From assembly GCF_003628145.1 (NCBI RefSeq), contig NZ_RBZV01000002.1, forward strand, positions 310,001-374,000: a DNA stretch of 64,000 bases, in the 5' to 3' direction. This document shows, piece by piece, positions 1 to 9,085 of this stretch. The translations under genes were made by a program, and so were the position numbers. Below the pieces are notes generated by a model. It had not been told where the DNA came from and made no database searches. It worked only from the letters and a program-made list of their open reading frames with translations. The number at the start of each line of letters is the position of its first letter. Position 1 is the stretch's first letter. Source of the DNA: Trinickia fusca. GTDB taxonomy: Bacteria > Pseudomonadota > Gammaproteobacteria > Burkholderiales > Burkholderiaceae.

Positions 1-1
1 G

Positions 2-526
2 CTATTCGAGCAGATGATGGAAACGGCGCTCGAGCAAGGGCTCGTCGATGATGCCGTCGTTGCCGAAAACCTCTCGCAGTCGCGTGCGTTCTGGGACCTG
101 CGCGAGCACATTCCGCTCGCCCAGGCCGAGGAAGGCTTGAACATCAAGCACGACATCGCCGTCCCGATCTCGAGCATCGGTGCGTTCATCGAAGAAACCG
201 ATGCGGCCATCGCGCAAGCCGTGCCAGGCGCGCGCATGGTCACGTTCGGCCACCTTGGCGACGGCAATCTGCACTACAACGTCCAGGCCCCCGAGGGCGG
301 CGACGCCAAAGCGTTCCTCGCGCAGCATCAAACCATGCTCAACCGCATCGTCTATGACAGCGTGGACCGTCATCATGGCAGCATCAGCGCCGAGCACGGC
401 CTCGGTCAGCTCAAGATCGACGAAGCGGCACACTACAAGTCGAGCGTCGAAGTGCGGCTCATGCAGACGTTGAAGGCGGCGCTCGATCCTTTGAGCCTGA
501 TGAACCCTGGCAAAGTGCTACGCTAA
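2..526 (+). CDS. FAD-linked oxidase, C-terminal part (partial, 5' end outside window)
   Basis: This is the C-terminal part of a flavin-dependent 2-hydroxyacid dehydrogenase of the GlcD / D-lactate dehydrogenase / D-2-hydroxyglutarate dehydrogenase type. The frame is open from base 2, so the start lies upstream of the window. Visible family marks are the FGHLGDGNLHYN segment (substrate and metal-binding histidines of the FAD-oxidase C-terminal domain) and SAEHGLGQLK near the end, followed by the usual 'LMNPGKVL' tail. The family oxidises a 2-hydroxyacid to the 2-oxoacid and passes electrons to a quinone or another carrier. The substrate cannot be read from the fragment. A GC-rich hairpin follows the stop. 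Confidence 0.9.
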   Translation, partial: LFEQMMETALEQGLVDDAVVAENLSQSRAFWDLREHIPLAQAEEGLNIKHDIAVPISSIGAFIEETDAAIAQAVPGARMVTFGHLGDGNLHYNVQAPEGGDAKAFLAQHQTMLNRIVYDSVDRHHGSISAEHGLGQLKIDEAAHYKSSVEVRLMQTLKAALDPLSLMNPGKVLR

Positions 527-543
527 CGACGAAGCACGAAGGC

Positions 544-567
544 GCCGTGCCGGCCCGTCGGCACGGC
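544..567 (+). terminator. GC-rich hairpin after the FAD oxidase gene
   Basis: An 8-bp perfect stem (544-551 with 560-567) lies just after the stop codon. There is no clear T-tract, so it may be a weak or Rho-assisted end, or a transcript-stabilising hairpin. Confidence 0.4.
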
Positions 568-639
568 GGCGCGCTCGTGCGTCGGTCAGCGTGAGTGCAG
601 CGCACTTACTTTGACCCCGTGCAAAGCAAGAGGCATGCT

Positions 640-1464
640 GTGAAGATCCGCGTATTGTCCGACCTGCATCTCGAGTGCGACGAGCCTGACACGATCGCCC
701 ACGCCGATGCCGATCTCGTCGTGCTGGCCGGCGACATCCACAACCACGCCGAGGGCGTGCGCTGGGCCGCCGAAACCTTCGATCCGGACGTGCCCGTCGT
801 CTATGTGCCGGGCAACCACGAATACTACGACGGCGAGTTCGGCGCGCTCGAAATGGCCATGCGCGATGCCGCCGCCAGCGTCGAGCACGTGCACTATCTG
901 AACAATGCGTCGCTCGTCGATGATGCCGGGCGCTGGCGCGTGCTCGGCACGACGCTGTGGACCGACTTCGAGTTGTTCGGCGCGGCCCCCGACGCGCTCG
1001 CGCGTTCGATCGTCGCTGCCGAGCGGGTCATGCTCGACTTTCGCGGTCCGATCCAGCTCACGTGGCCGCACGATGCGAGCACCGCGCACGACGCACCCGG
1101 CGCCGCGCGCCTGTTCACGCCGGCCGATTCGCTCGAGCTGCATCGCCATGCGCTCGCCTGGCTCACGGCTGAACTCGCCAAACCGTTTGCCGGCCAGACG
1201 ATCGTCGTCACCCACCACGCACCGCATCGCCGCAGCTTGGCCCCTCGCTTTGCCGACGATCTCGCCTCGGCGGGCTTCATCAGCCATCTGCCGACGCTCG
1301 TCGGTCCCCCGGTCGCGCTGTGGATCCACGGCCACACGCATACGGCGTTCGATTACGTCGAGAATGGCACCCGCGTCGTCTGTAATCCGCGCGGCTACAT
1401 CAGCCGCCGCACAGGCGCGCTCGAAAACGACCAGTTCGCATGGGACAAGATCGTCGAGATCTGA
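640..1464 (+). CDS. Calcineurin-like metallophosphoesterase
   Basis: This is a 274-residue metallophosphoesterase with the complete set of metal-binding blocks of the family in order: SDLHLE near the N-terminus, GDIHNH, GNHEYY, THHAPH and finally GHTHTAFDY. Two metal ions held by these Asp/His/Asn residues hydrolyse a phosphoester. The physiological substrate is not predictable from sequence. I chose the GTG at 640 because an AGAGG ribosome-binding site lies about 6 bases upstream and the family motif starts at residue 6. A GTG at 595 in the same frame would add 15 unconvincing residues. No signal peptide is seen, so the enzyme is probably cytoplasmic. It stands alone and converges with the histidine kinase gene. 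Confidence 0.85.
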   Translation: MKIRVLSDLHLECDEPDTIAHADADLVVLAGDIHNHAEGVRWAAETFDPDVPVVYVPGNHEYYDGEFGALEMAMRDAAASVEHVHYLNNASLVDDAGRWRVLGTTLWTDFELFGAAPDALARSIVAAERVMLDFRGPIQLTWPHDASTAHDAPGAARLFTPADSLELHRHALAWLTAELAKPFAGQTIVVTHHAPHRRSLAPRFADDLASAGFISHLPTLVGPPVALWIHGHTHTAFDYVENGTRVVCNPRGYISRRTGALENDQFAWDKIVEI

Positions 1465-1486
1465 ACCCTGACACGCCCCCGCCTGC

Positions 1487-3244
1487 TCACGACGACTGAC
1501 GCTCTTGCGTCTGCACCGCCAGCGGAATGCGTACGTCGATCGTCGTGCCCTGCCCCGGCGACGACTCGATCGTGAGCCGGCCTTCGACGAGATAGGAGCG
1601 TTCGCGCAGCCCGGCGAGCCCAAACGAATTGAGCTTGCGCGGAGCGGCCGCATCGAAGCCGAGCCCGTTGTCGCGCACGAGGAGTTGCACTTCGCCGTCC
1701 TCACGAACGAGGCTGACCATCACTCGCGAGGCATGCGCATGCTTCGCCACGTTCTGAAGCGATTCCTGCATGATGCGGAACGTGGTCGACGCTTGCGGCT
1801 CGTCGAGCTCGAGATCCTCGGGTTCGACGAACAGATCGCATTCGATGCCGTAGCGCTTGCGGAAACCTTGCACGAGCCACTGGACCGCGGGCACGAGCCC
1901 GAGATCGTCGAGCATCAACGGCCGCAAGTCGGAGGCGATGCGGCGTGTCGAAGTCACCGCTTCGTCGATCAACGCGCGCATGCCCGGCAGCTTGCCGATA
2001 GCAAGGCTGTCTTCGGCAGGCAGCCGCTCGCCGAGCCGGTCGAGTTCGAGCCGCAGCGTCGCGAGCGTTTGCGCGAGCTCATCGTGCAGCTCGCGCGCGA
2101 TGTGCCGCTTCTCCTGCTCGCGCGCTGACGCGCCGATCGCGGCCACTTCGCGCAGTTCGGCCTGCGATTGCTTGAGCGCCGTTTCGGCTCGCATGCGCTC
2201 GGCCACTTCATGCTGCAGGTCGCGGTTCGATGCGGCCAGTGCCGCCGTGCGCGTGGCGACACGCTCCTCGAGCAGCGCTTTCGCCTCGTTGAGCTCGGCC
2301 GTCTTCTCCAGCACGAGACGATGTTCGAGACGTTCGTTATCGAGCGCCTTGACGACACGCGCATAGAGCTTGACGTTCTCGAACGTGAGCGTGATCAGCA
2401 CGAAGGTCGCCGCAACGAGTCCGAAAACGCGTCCCGCGTAGAAACCGAGATCGAACCGGTGGCGATTGAGCGCCGACGACAACGCGATGTCGAACAGCCA
2501 CGCGCACAGCACCACGAGCAGCCACAAGTCGAGCACCGAATGCGGCCGCCGGTGCCACAGCACGGCAAGCGCAATGAAACTGATCGACCACACGGCCGCG
2601 ATTACGCCGATATAGACGGGCGTATAGCGCTCCTGCTCGAGTATCGTGGGCATCAGGGACTGGCCGACCGTCGTCAGCGCCGTGAACGCCCCCACGATCA
2701 GCAAAGCACTGCTGATACAGACGAGGACCGGCAGCGCCGGGCTGGCTCGGTGCGGTGGCTCCAGGCGTTGCTCGCGCGGCGCCAGCGTATAGGCGATGAC
2801 CGCAAGCGGAAAGAGCGCGTGCCAGAACATGTAGAGCCAGGCCGTTGTCTGCGGGCCCGCGCCGAGCAACCCCTCGGGCGTGAAGAGCCCCGGAAACGTG
2901 AGCATGTGCGCGGCCGCGGCGCAGGCCGTCAACAGATAGCCGGCGGCGAGTATCAGCAGCGCCGGGGCCCGCAGGATGCTGAACTGGCCGATCAGCAGCG
3001 CAGCCGTCAGCACGTCGCTGACGACCATCGCCGATTCGTAGATGGGAATGAAGGCCCAGATGCGGGCGAGCGGCACGCGCACGAAAGGCACGATCGCGCA
3101 GAACAATACGAGGGACACCAGCACGACACCGATCGCGAACTGGCGCTCGCGCCGCTCAGGCCGCAACGTCGAGAAGAACACTTTGGAATCGTCTGACAAC
3201 TCGCTCAAGCTGCCCCCTGGTGCTTGATTGCGGCAATGCGTCAT
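1487..3244 (-). CDS. Membrane sensor histidine kinase (NarL-type HisKA_3), orphan
   Basis: 585 residues. Residues about 35-290 form some seven or eight hydrophobic segments resembling a MASE-type integral membrane sensor. Residues about 300-375 are a charged coiled coil. The HisKA_3 box HIARELHDELAQ follows, with the likely phospho-accepting His387, and the C-terminus is a HATPase_c domain (N-box around QESLQNVAKHA, G-box GLAGLRER). Such kinases normally pass phosphate to a LuxR/NarL-type response regulator, but none is next to this gene, so it is an orphan. The signal is unknown. The start is uncertain: ATG at 3244, or a TTG 13 codons in that follows a GGGGG stretch and begins LSELSDDSK. Confidence 0.85.
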   Translation of the reverse strand: MTHCRNQAPGGSLSELSDDSKVFFSTLRPERRERQFAIGVVLVSLVLFCAIVPFVRVPLARIWAFIPIYESAMVVSDVLTAALLIGQFSILRAPALLILAAGYLLTACAAAAHMLTFPGLFTPEGLLGAGPQTTAWLYMFWHALFPLAVIAYTLAPREQRLEPPHRASPALPVLVCISSALLIVGAFTALTTVGQSLMPTILEQERYTPVYIGVIAAVWSISFIALAVLWHRRPHSVLDLWLLVVLCAWLFDIALSSALNRHRFDLGFYAGRVFGLVAATFVLITLTFENVKLYARVVKALDNERLEHRLVLEKTAELNEAKALLEERVATRTAALAASNRDLQHEVAERMRAETALKQSQAELREVAAIGASAREQEKRHIARELHDELAQTLATLRLELDRLGERLPAEDSLAIGKLPGMRALIDEAVTSTRRIASDLRPLMLDDLGLVPAVQWLVQGFRKRYGIECDLFVEPEDLELDEPQASTTFRIMQESLQNVAKHAHASRVMVSLVREDGEVQLLVRDNGLGFDAAAPRKLNSFGLAGLRERSYLVEGRLTIESSPGQGTTIDVRIPLAVQTQERQSS

Positions 3245-3400
3245 TCATGCGTGCCAGTCATATTATGGGATGACATTGACGCATCGGCAAAGCAGTCGCC
3301 CACGCGGCGGCTCGCCGGCGCCAGTTGCTTTGACATACAGGGGAAAGGAACCAAGGACAGCGAATCCGCTCACATAGCGGTGGCGTGGCGCACGGCGCAC

Positions 3401-3440
3401 AAAAACGAAAAGGGGTTACGAGCAAAACACCCGTAACCCC
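3401..3440 (-). terminator. Intrinsic terminator of tRNA-Pro
   Basis: On the minus strand a 9-bp perfect stem (3432-3440 with 3412-3420, loop 11) is followed by a T-rich run (the complement of 3401-3411). It begins 12 bases after the tRNA-Pro 3' end. Confidence 0.85.
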
Positions 3441-3451
3441 TCTTGCATGCG

Positions 3452-3528
3452 TGGTCGGAGCGATAGGATTCGAACCTACGACCCTCTGATCCCAAATCAG
3501 ATGCGCTACCAGGCTGCGCTACGCTCCG
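3452..3528 (-). tRNA. tRNA-Pro (anticodon UGG)
   Basis: A 77-base gene on the minus strand with encoded CCA. The acceptor stem CGGAGCG pairs with CGCTCCG, discriminator A. The anticodon loop lies between CTGAT and ATCAG with anticodon TGG, and the T-arm GGTTCGAATCC is standard. A strong terminator follows. Confidence 0.97.
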
Positions 3529-3610
3529 ACGAATCGAGGATTCTAGCCTTGACGGCGGTGTCTGGTCAAATCAAATCGAACCGCCGTCGACCACCAGGAG
3601 GACACATCGC

Positions 3611-4069
3611 ATGAATTTGATTCTCTGGCGCCACGCAGAAGCCGAAGACATCGCCGAGAGCGACCTCGCCCGGCAGCTCACGCCGCGTGGCCGCAAACAG
3701 GCGCAGACCGTCGCCAAATGGCTCAAGGGCCATCTCGAAGCCGACACGGTCGTCCTCGTGAGCCCCGCCGCACGCACGATCGAAACCGCTCAGGCGCTGA
3801 CGGACCAATACCGCATCGTGCCCGAGATCGGTCCCGGCGCCGATCCGTCGGCCGTGCTCACCGCCGCCCGATGGCCTGAAGGCGTGGCAGCCACCGTCGT
3901 CGTCGTCGGCCATCAGCCCACGCTCGGGCTGGTGGCCGCCGACCTCGTGGCGGGCCAGCGCACCGAGTGGACAATCAAGAAAGGCGGCTTGTGGTGGCTC
4001 AGCGGACGCGAGCGCAACGGCAACGGACAGGTCGTCGTGCGGGCGGTGCTCGCCCCCGATCTCGTTTGA
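3611..4069 (+). CDS. sixA: Phosphohistidine phosphatase SixA
   Basis: A 152-residue histidine-phosphatase-superfamily protein. It starts with the catalytic RHAEA (RHG motif) at residues 7-11 and has the second conserved histidine in VGHQPTLG. Known SixA proteins remove phosphate from phosphohistidine in HPt domains or in the nitrogen phosphotransferase protein NPr. Length and lack of extra domains fit SixA well. An AGGAGG ribosome-binding site precedes the ATG. It lies upstream of olsB in the same direction with about 190 bases between, so co-transcription is possible but not shown. Confidence 0.88.
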   Translation: MNLILWRHAEAEDIAESDLARQLTPRGRKQAQTVAKWLKGHLEADTVVLVSPAARTIETAQALTDQYRIVPEIGPGADPSAVLTAARWPEGVAATVVVVGHQPTLGLVAADLVAGQRTEWTIKKGGLWWLSGRERNGNGQVVVRAVLAPDLV

Positions 4070-4256
4070 TTGCGCATCAATCTTCAGTTCTTTGACCGCC
4101 TTCCTTGCCTATCTCGCGATCAGACACTAAACATGAAGGCTGTGTGTCTTGCGTGCGACATGTCATCGCATCGACACGCATTTGCCACGCAAGCGTCATC
4201 GCCGGTTACTACATTGCACGAAAGCAGCCAACCTTTCATCGCCATCAGGAACCTTT

Positions 4257-5075
4257 ATGCGAGACCTGCCGACGCCCACCCTGCCCCTCGCTTCGATCCC
4301 GCTCGACTCGCGCCGCCGTCTGCCACGCGCCGAGGAAACCGTCACGCCGCAGCATCGCCTGCACGTGTCTTGGGCTCGGACCGAAGAGGCGCTTCGCGAA
4401 GCGCAGCGGCTGCGCTATCGCGTGTTCGCCGATGAGATGGGCGCTCAACTCGCCGGCCCCGCGGGCCTCGACGTCGATGCCTTCGATGCTTACTGCGACC
4501 ACTTGCTCGTCCGCGACCTCGACACGCTGAAGGTCGTCGGCACCTACCGCGTGCTGCCGCCGCATCAGGCCGCGCGTATCGGCCGCTTGTACGCCGAAAG
4601 CGAATTCGACCTGTCGCGCCTCGCGCACCTGCGCTCGAAGATGGTCGAAGTGGGCCGCTCGTGCGTGCATCCCGACTACCGCAGCGGCTCGGTCATCATG
4701 TCGCTGTGGGGCGGGCTCGGCACCTACATGATGCAGAACGGCTACGAGACGATGCTCGGCTGCGCCAGCGTGCCGATGGCCGACGGCGGCCATTTCGCAG
4801 CCAACCTGTACGAATCGCTGCGCGAGAACTCGTTGACGAGCCCTGAATACCACGCTTTCCCGCACACGCCGCTGCCGGTCGAGGAACTGCGCACGGGCGC
4901 GCGCGTGGCGCCGCCGCCACTCGTGAAGGGCTATCTGCGCCTCGGCGCGAAGATTTGCGGCGCGCCCGCCTGGGATCCCGACTTCAACTGCGCCGACTTC
5001 CTCACGCTGTTCCGCCTGACCGATATCAACGCGCGCTACGCTCGTCACTTCCTCGGCGAAAACACGCCGCGCTGA
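4257..5075 (+). CDS. olsB: Ornithine lipid synthesis N-acyltransferase OlsB (GNAT-like)
   Basis: 272 residues. The protein matches the hemolysin-like acyltransferase family, which transfers a 3-hydroxyacyl group from acyl-ACP to the alpha-amino group of ornithine, the first step of ornithine lipid synthesis. Family marks are the early LRYRVFADEMG block, VVGTYRVL, VEVGRSCVHPDYRSG and the late PAWDPDFNCADF region. I chose the ATG at 4257 because AGGA lies 8 bases upstream. An ATG 108 bases earlier would add an unconserved leader. Ornithine lipids replace phospholipids during phosphate limitation in several bacteria, so its place beside ppx, ppk and the pho/pst genes is functionally suggestive. 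A shared terminator separates it from convergent ppx. Confidence 0.85.
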   Translation: MRDLPTPTLPLASIPLDSRRRLPRAEETVTPQHRLHVSWARTEEALREAQRLRYRVFADEMGAQLAGPAGLDVDAFDAYCDHLLVRDLDTLKVVGTYRVLPPHQAARIGRLYAESEFDLSRLAHLRSKMVEVGRSCVHPDYRSGSVIMSLWGGLGTYMMQNGYETMLGCASVPMADGGHFAANLYESLRENSLTSPEYHAFPHTPLPVEELRTGARVAPPPLVKGYLRLGAKICGAPAWDPDFNCADFLTLFRLTDINARYARHFLGENTPR

Positions 5076-5095
5076 GTCGATCAGCCGCGAACGAC

Positions 5096-5136
5096 AAACA
5101 AAGCCCGCCAGCGCGCATGCGCGGCGGGCTTCGTTT
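5096..5136. terminator. Bidirectional terminator between olsB and ppx
   Basis: A 9-bp outer stem (AAGCCCGCC at 5101-5109 with GGCGGGCTT at 5123-5131) encloses a self-complementary GCGCGCATGCGC core. A-rich sequence on the left and a T-rich stretch on the right let it serve both convergent genes. Confidence 0.85.
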
Positions 5137-5138
5137 CA

Positions 5139-6650
5139 TCAAGCGTCGGTATAGATCACGCGATAACGCGTGCCGACCTTCTCCCATTCGGCCGCTTCCT
5201 GAATCAAGCTGTAGTCGGTCAGCGGATTGTTGGCGACCCACTCGTTCGGCAGCCGGACTTCGTACCCGCCGTTCGAGCGTGCAATGCGAATGCCGGGCAG
5301 CCCCACATCGGTGCGTCGCCGGCATAGCAAGGCCGCCAGCCGCAGGCAGAACAGCAGCGGCCACTCGACTTCGCGCGCCTGCGACAACTTGCCGAGTTTG
5401 CCCACATGGCCCAGCACGAGCGCGGCCAGACGCGCCTGATCGGTACGCGAGAAGCCCGGCATGTCGGCATTGCTGGCGATATAGGCCGAATGCTTGTGGT
5501 AGGCGCTATGCGAGATCGACAGGCCGATCTCATGCAGCGCCGCCGCCCAGCCGAGGAACATGCGGCTTTCCTCGGCGCGCTCGCGATCGGTCTCGCCAAG
5601 CTGGTTGTAAAAGCCGACCGAGAGCTCGGCGATACGCTCGGCCTGCGCGCGGTCGACGCCGTAGCGACGCATGAAGCCTTGCACCGTGACGGCACGCATG
5701 TCCTCATGCTGGGTGCGCCCAAGCAGGTCGTACAGCACGCCGAGACGCAGCGCGCCGTCGGTCGTGTCGACGTAATCGATGCCGAGCTCCTCGAACACGG
5801 CCAGCATGATCGACAACCCGCCTGCGAGCACGGGCACGCGATCGGGCTTGAGCGCGACGAGCTTGAGCCGGTTCACGTTCTCGGCCTTGATCAGCGCACG
5901 CTTGAGCCGCTCCAGGCCACCGCGCGAGATGCCGTGCGTGATGCCGGGATCGTTGAAGCCGTTGGCCTCGACGAGCTCCGCGAGCGCGCGGGCCGTGCCC
6001 GACGAGCCGACTGCCTGATCCCACCCCGCCTGCTTGTACTCGCGCGAGATGATCTGGATTTCGCGCTTGGCCGCGAGTTCGGCCTGGCGCATCGTGTATT
6101 CGTCGACGTTGCCGGCCGGAAAGAACGCACGGCTGTGGCTCACGCAGCCGATGTAGAGGCTCTCCATGACCAGCGGCGTGTAATGCGAGCCGATGATGAA
6201 TTCGGTCGAGCCGCCGCCGATGTCGACGACGAGGCGCTTGCCGGGACTCGCCGGCACCGAATGGGCAGCCCCTGCGTAGATGAGACGCGCCTCTTCGCGG
6301 CCCGCGATCACCTCGATCGGAAAGCCGAGCGCGCGCTCCGCCTCGCCCAGAAACTCGCCCGCGTTCTTCGCCACGCGCAGCGTGTTGGTCGCCACCGCCC
6401 GCACGTGATCAGGATGAAAGTCGCGCAGACGCTCGCCGAATCGCTTCAGCGCATTCCAGGCACGCACTTGCGAGGCACGGTCGAGCAACTTGTCGGCCGA
6501 GAGCCCAGCCGCCAGCCGCACAGGCTCGCGTAGCGCGTCGACCTGATAGATCTGGCTGCCGGCCGGCGTTTCCTCGACGCGTCCGACGATCAGTCGAAAG
6601 CTGTTGGAGCCAAGGTCGACGGCGGCGAGAAGATGCGCAGTGGTGGGCAT
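5139..6650 (-). CDS. ppx: Exopolyphosphatase (Ppx/GppA family)
   Basis: 503 residues, about the E. coli Ppx length. The N-terminal actin-like ATPase fold shows DLGSNSFRLIVG (phosphate 1 motif, residues 12-23) and VDIGGGSTEFIIG (phosphate 2 motif). The C-terminal half is the helical HD-like domain with the conserved HEIGLSISHSAYHKHSAYI stretch. It releases phosphate from the ends of polyphosphate chains and may also act on pppGpp. It is divergent from ppk, with about 300 bases between, so the pair that makes and breaks polyphosphate shares one control region. The ATG at 6650 starts a conserved MPTTAHLLAAVDLGSNS. Confidence 0.95.
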   Translation of the reverse strand: MPTTAHLLAAVDLGSNSFRLIVGRVEETPAGSQIYQVDALREPVRLAAGLSADKLLDRASQVRAWNALKRFGERLRDFHPDHVRAVATNTLRVAKNAGEFLGEAERALGFPIEVIAGREEARLIYAGAAHSVPASPGKRLVVDIGGGSTEFIIGSHYTPLVMESLYIGCVSHSRAFFPAGNVDEYTMRQAELAAKREIQIISREYKQAGWDQAVGSSGTARALAELVEANGFNDPGITHGISRGGLERLKRALIKAENVNRLKLVALKPDRVPVLAGGLSIMLAVFEELGIDYVDTTDGALRLGVLYDLLGRTQHEDMRAVTVQGFMRRYGVDRAQAERIAELSVGFYNQLGETDRERAEESRMFLGWAAALHEIGLSISHSAYHKHSAYIASNADMPGFSRTDQARLAALVLGHVGKLGKLSQAREVEWPLLFCLRLAALLCRRRTDVGLPGIRIARSNGGYEVRLPNEWVANNPLTDYSLIQEAAEWEKVGTRYRVIYTDA

Positions 6651-6951
6651 TAGGGAACAGGACTCCTGTGCGAGCGCGGCAGGTATCCCGGGCCCTCGTG
6701 CCCGTCACCTTGCCCCGCTGGTCAAAGACGCCATTGTAAGCACATAGTATTTCCTGCCGGTCATCATTCGCCATGCGGACTTATGCGGTTTCGTCGCGCG
6801 CACCCGCCACCGCCCTCAGCGAAGTCTCAAAATTAAGCTGATTGCACGTAGAATTCATGACAATAACCATTCATCGGAATGACATAGAACTGTGAGAATT
6901 TCCGAGCGTCCGTTCGTACCTTCATCCGACCCTTCTCATCTGTCTTTGCCG
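6651..6951. promoter_or_regulatory. Divergent ppx-ppk control region with a candidate PHO box
   Basis: No gene is seen in this stretch. It holds two PHO-type half sites, ATGACAA at 6857-6863 and ATGACAT at 6879-6885, exactly 22 bases apart (two 11-base units, with a degenerate unit between). The orientation is the same as that of the clear pstS PHO box, which reads on the minus strand. This would fit PhoB control of the polyphosphate genes, but one unit is poor, so it is only a candidate. Confidence 0.4.
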
Positions 6952-9015
6952 ATGTCGCTGCGCTACCCTTTGTTGAACCGCGAGTTGGGCATTCTGGGCT
7001 TCAACGAGCGTGTGCTGGCGCAAGCCGCAGACCCGTCGGTACCGCTGCTCGAACGTTTGCGCTTTATCTGCATCACGAGCAGCAATCTCGACGAGTTCTT
7101 CGAGGTTCGCATGGCCGGCCTGCAGGAGCAGATGCGCGACAACCCGGGCACTCTGACGCCTGACGGTATGTCGTTGCAGCATGTCTACGATCTCGTGGTC
7201 GAGCGCGCGCACAAGCTCGTGCATCGGCAATACGCGATGCTGCACGAGACAGTGTTGCCGGCACTCGAAGAAGAAGGCATCTATTTTCACGGCACCGAAG
7301 CCTGGACCGAAGCGCAGACCGAGTGGGCGCGTCGCTATTTCGCCGACGAACTGCTGCCCGTGCTCACGCCGATCGGCCTCGACCCTGCCCATCCGTTCCC
7401 GCGCGTACTGAACAAGAGCCTGAATTTCGTCGTCGAGCTCGAAGGCAAGGATGCCTTCGGCCGGCAGGCGGTCATGGGCATCGTGCAGGCGCCGCGCGCC
7501 CTGCCCCGGCTCGTGCGCATGCCGCAGGAGCTGTCGGGCTTCGCGCACGGGTTCGTGCTGCTGAGCTCGCTGATGCAGCGCTTCGTCAGCGAGCTGTTCC
7601 CGAACCTCATCGTGCGCAGCTGCAATCAATTCCGCATCACGCGCAACAGCGAGCTGTTCGTCGACGAGGATGAAATCACGAATTTGCGCGTCGCGTTGCA
7701 AGGCGAGCTGCCGGCGCGCCACCTCGGCAACGCCGTGCGGCTCGAAGTGTCGGCCGATACGCCCGCGCATCTGTTGCGGCGTCTGCTCGAAGAAAGCGGG
7801 CTGACGGAGAAGGACTGCTACCGCGTCGACGGCTCTGTCAATCTCGTGCGGCTCATGCAACTGCCCGAGCTGGTCGACCGCCCCGATCTCAAGTTCGTGC
7901 CGCATGTGCCGGCCGCGCCCGCCCTGCTCGCGAATACGTCGAACCTGTTCGATACGATCGATCAGGGCGACGTCCTGCTGCACCATCCGTACGAAAGCTT
8001 TCAGCCCGTGCTCGAGTTGCTGCTGCAAGCCGCGCAGGACCCGAACGTCGTCGCGATCAAGCAGACCATCTATCGCACGGGCACCGAATCGCCGCTGATG
8101 GACGCGCTGATGCAGGCGGCACGCAATGGCAAGGAAGTGACGGTCGTCGTCGAGCTGCTCGCGCGCTTCGACGAAGAGACCAACATCAACTGGGCTGCCC
8201 AGCTCGAAGCCGTGGGCGCGCACGTCGTGTACGGCGTCGTCGGCCACAAGTGCCACGCGAAGATGATGCTGATCGTGCGGCGAGTGACCGAGAACGGCAA
8301 GTCGAGGCTCAAGCGGTATGCGCACCTGGGCACCGGCAACTATCACCCGCGCACCGCGCGCCTCTACAGCGACTTCGGCGTCCTGACGGCCGATCAGATC
8401 ATCTGCGAGGACGTGCATCATGTCTTCCAACAGCTGACCGGCATCGGCGGCGAGCTCAAGCTGCACGAGCTGTGGCAGTCGCCGTTCACGCTGCATCCGA
8501 AGCTGATCGATGCGATTCGCGCCGAAGCCGAGCATGCACGCGCGGGCAAGAAAGCGCGCATCGTCGCGAAAATGAACGCGCTGCTCGAACCGACCGTCAT
8601 CGCCGAGCTATACGAGGCCTCACAAGCGGGCGTGAAGATCGATCTGATCGTGCGCGGCGTGTGCTCGCTGCAGCCAGGCGTCCCGGGGTTGTCGGAGAAC
8701 ATCTCGGTGCGCTCGATCGTCGGGCGCTTCCTCGAGCATCACCGCATCTTCTATTTCTTTGCGGGCGGCAAGGAGCACGTCTACCTGTCGAGCGCCGACT
8801 GGATGGACCGCAATTTCTTCCGCCGCGTCGAAGTCGCGTTTCCGATCAAGGACCGGCGACTCAAGCGGCGCGTGATCGCCGAAGGGCTGTCGGCATTTCT
8901 CGGCGACAACCAGTCGGCGTGGGTCATGCAAAGCGACGGCCACTATCGTCGCATCCGCCCCGGCAAGACCTCGCGCAACGCGCAGGCGAGCCTGCTCGCG
9001 AAGTTCTGCTCGTAA
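6952..9015 (+). CDS. ppk: Polyphosphate kinase 1
   Basis: 687 residues from the ATG at 6952, virtually the E. coli Ppk length (688). It reversibly builds polyphosphate from ATP. The N-terminus LLNRELGILGFNERVLAQA and SSNLDEFFEVR is typical. The autophosphorylated histidine falls at residue 435 in HKCHAKMM, the same number as in E. coli, and the second phospholipase-D-like block contains EHHRI. A GTG at 6892 in the same frame would add 20 unconserved residues and neither start has a strong ribosome-binding site. I prefer 6952 on length and homology. A near-perfect palindromic terminator follows. Confidence 0.96.
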   Translation: MSLRYPLLNRELGILGFNERVLAQAADPSVPLLERLRFICITSSNLDEFFEVRMAGLQEQMRDNPGTLTPDGMSLQHVYDLVVERAHKLVHRQYAMLHETVLPALEEEGIYFHGTEAWTEAQTEWARRYFADELLPVLTPIGLDPAHPFPRVLNKSLNFVVELEGKDAFGRQAVMGIVQAPRALPRLVRMPQELSGFAHGFVLLSSLMQRFVSELFPNLIVRSCNQFRITRNSELFVDEDEITNLRVALQGELPARHLGNAVRLEVSADTPAHLLRRLLEESGLTEKDCYRVDGSVNLVRLMQLPELVDRPDLKFVPHVPAAPALLANTSNLFDTIDQGDVLLHHPYESFQPVLELLLQAAQDPNVVAIKQTIYRTGTESPLMDALMQAARNGKEVTVVVELLARFDEETNINWAAQLEAVGAHVVYGVVGHKCHAKMMLIVRRVTENGKSRLKRYAHLGTGNYHPRTARLYSDFGVLTADQIICEDVHHVFQQLTGIGGELKLHELWQSPFTLHPKLIDAIRAEAEHARAGKKARIVAKMNALLEPTVIAELYEASQAGVKIDLIVRGVCSLQPGVPGLSENISVRSIVGRFLEHHRIFYFFAGGKEHVYLSSADWMDRNFFRRVEVAFPIKDRRLKRRVIAEGLSAFLGDNQSAWVMQSDGHYRRIRPGKTSRNAQASLLAKFCS

Positions 9016-9032
9016 CACGACGGATCACCGGT

Positions 9033-9070
9033 GCAATAAAAAAACGCCCACATGGGCGTTTTTTTATTGC
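9033..9070. terminator. Bidirectional terminator between ppk and phoR
   Basis: An uninterrupted inverted repeat (18 bp per arm, 9033-9050 with 9053-9070, loop CA) whose core is AACGCCCA/TGGGCGTT flanked by A-runs on the left and T-runs on the right. It is a symmetrical, very strong terminator for both converging genes. Confidence 0.95.
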
Positions 9071-9085
9071 GGGTGGACGACGAGC

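Noticed and set aside
4160-4180. A possible PHO box upstream of olsB (TGTCAT near 4161)
   Set aside because: Only one half site fits. The second unit matches the consensus at about three of seven positions.
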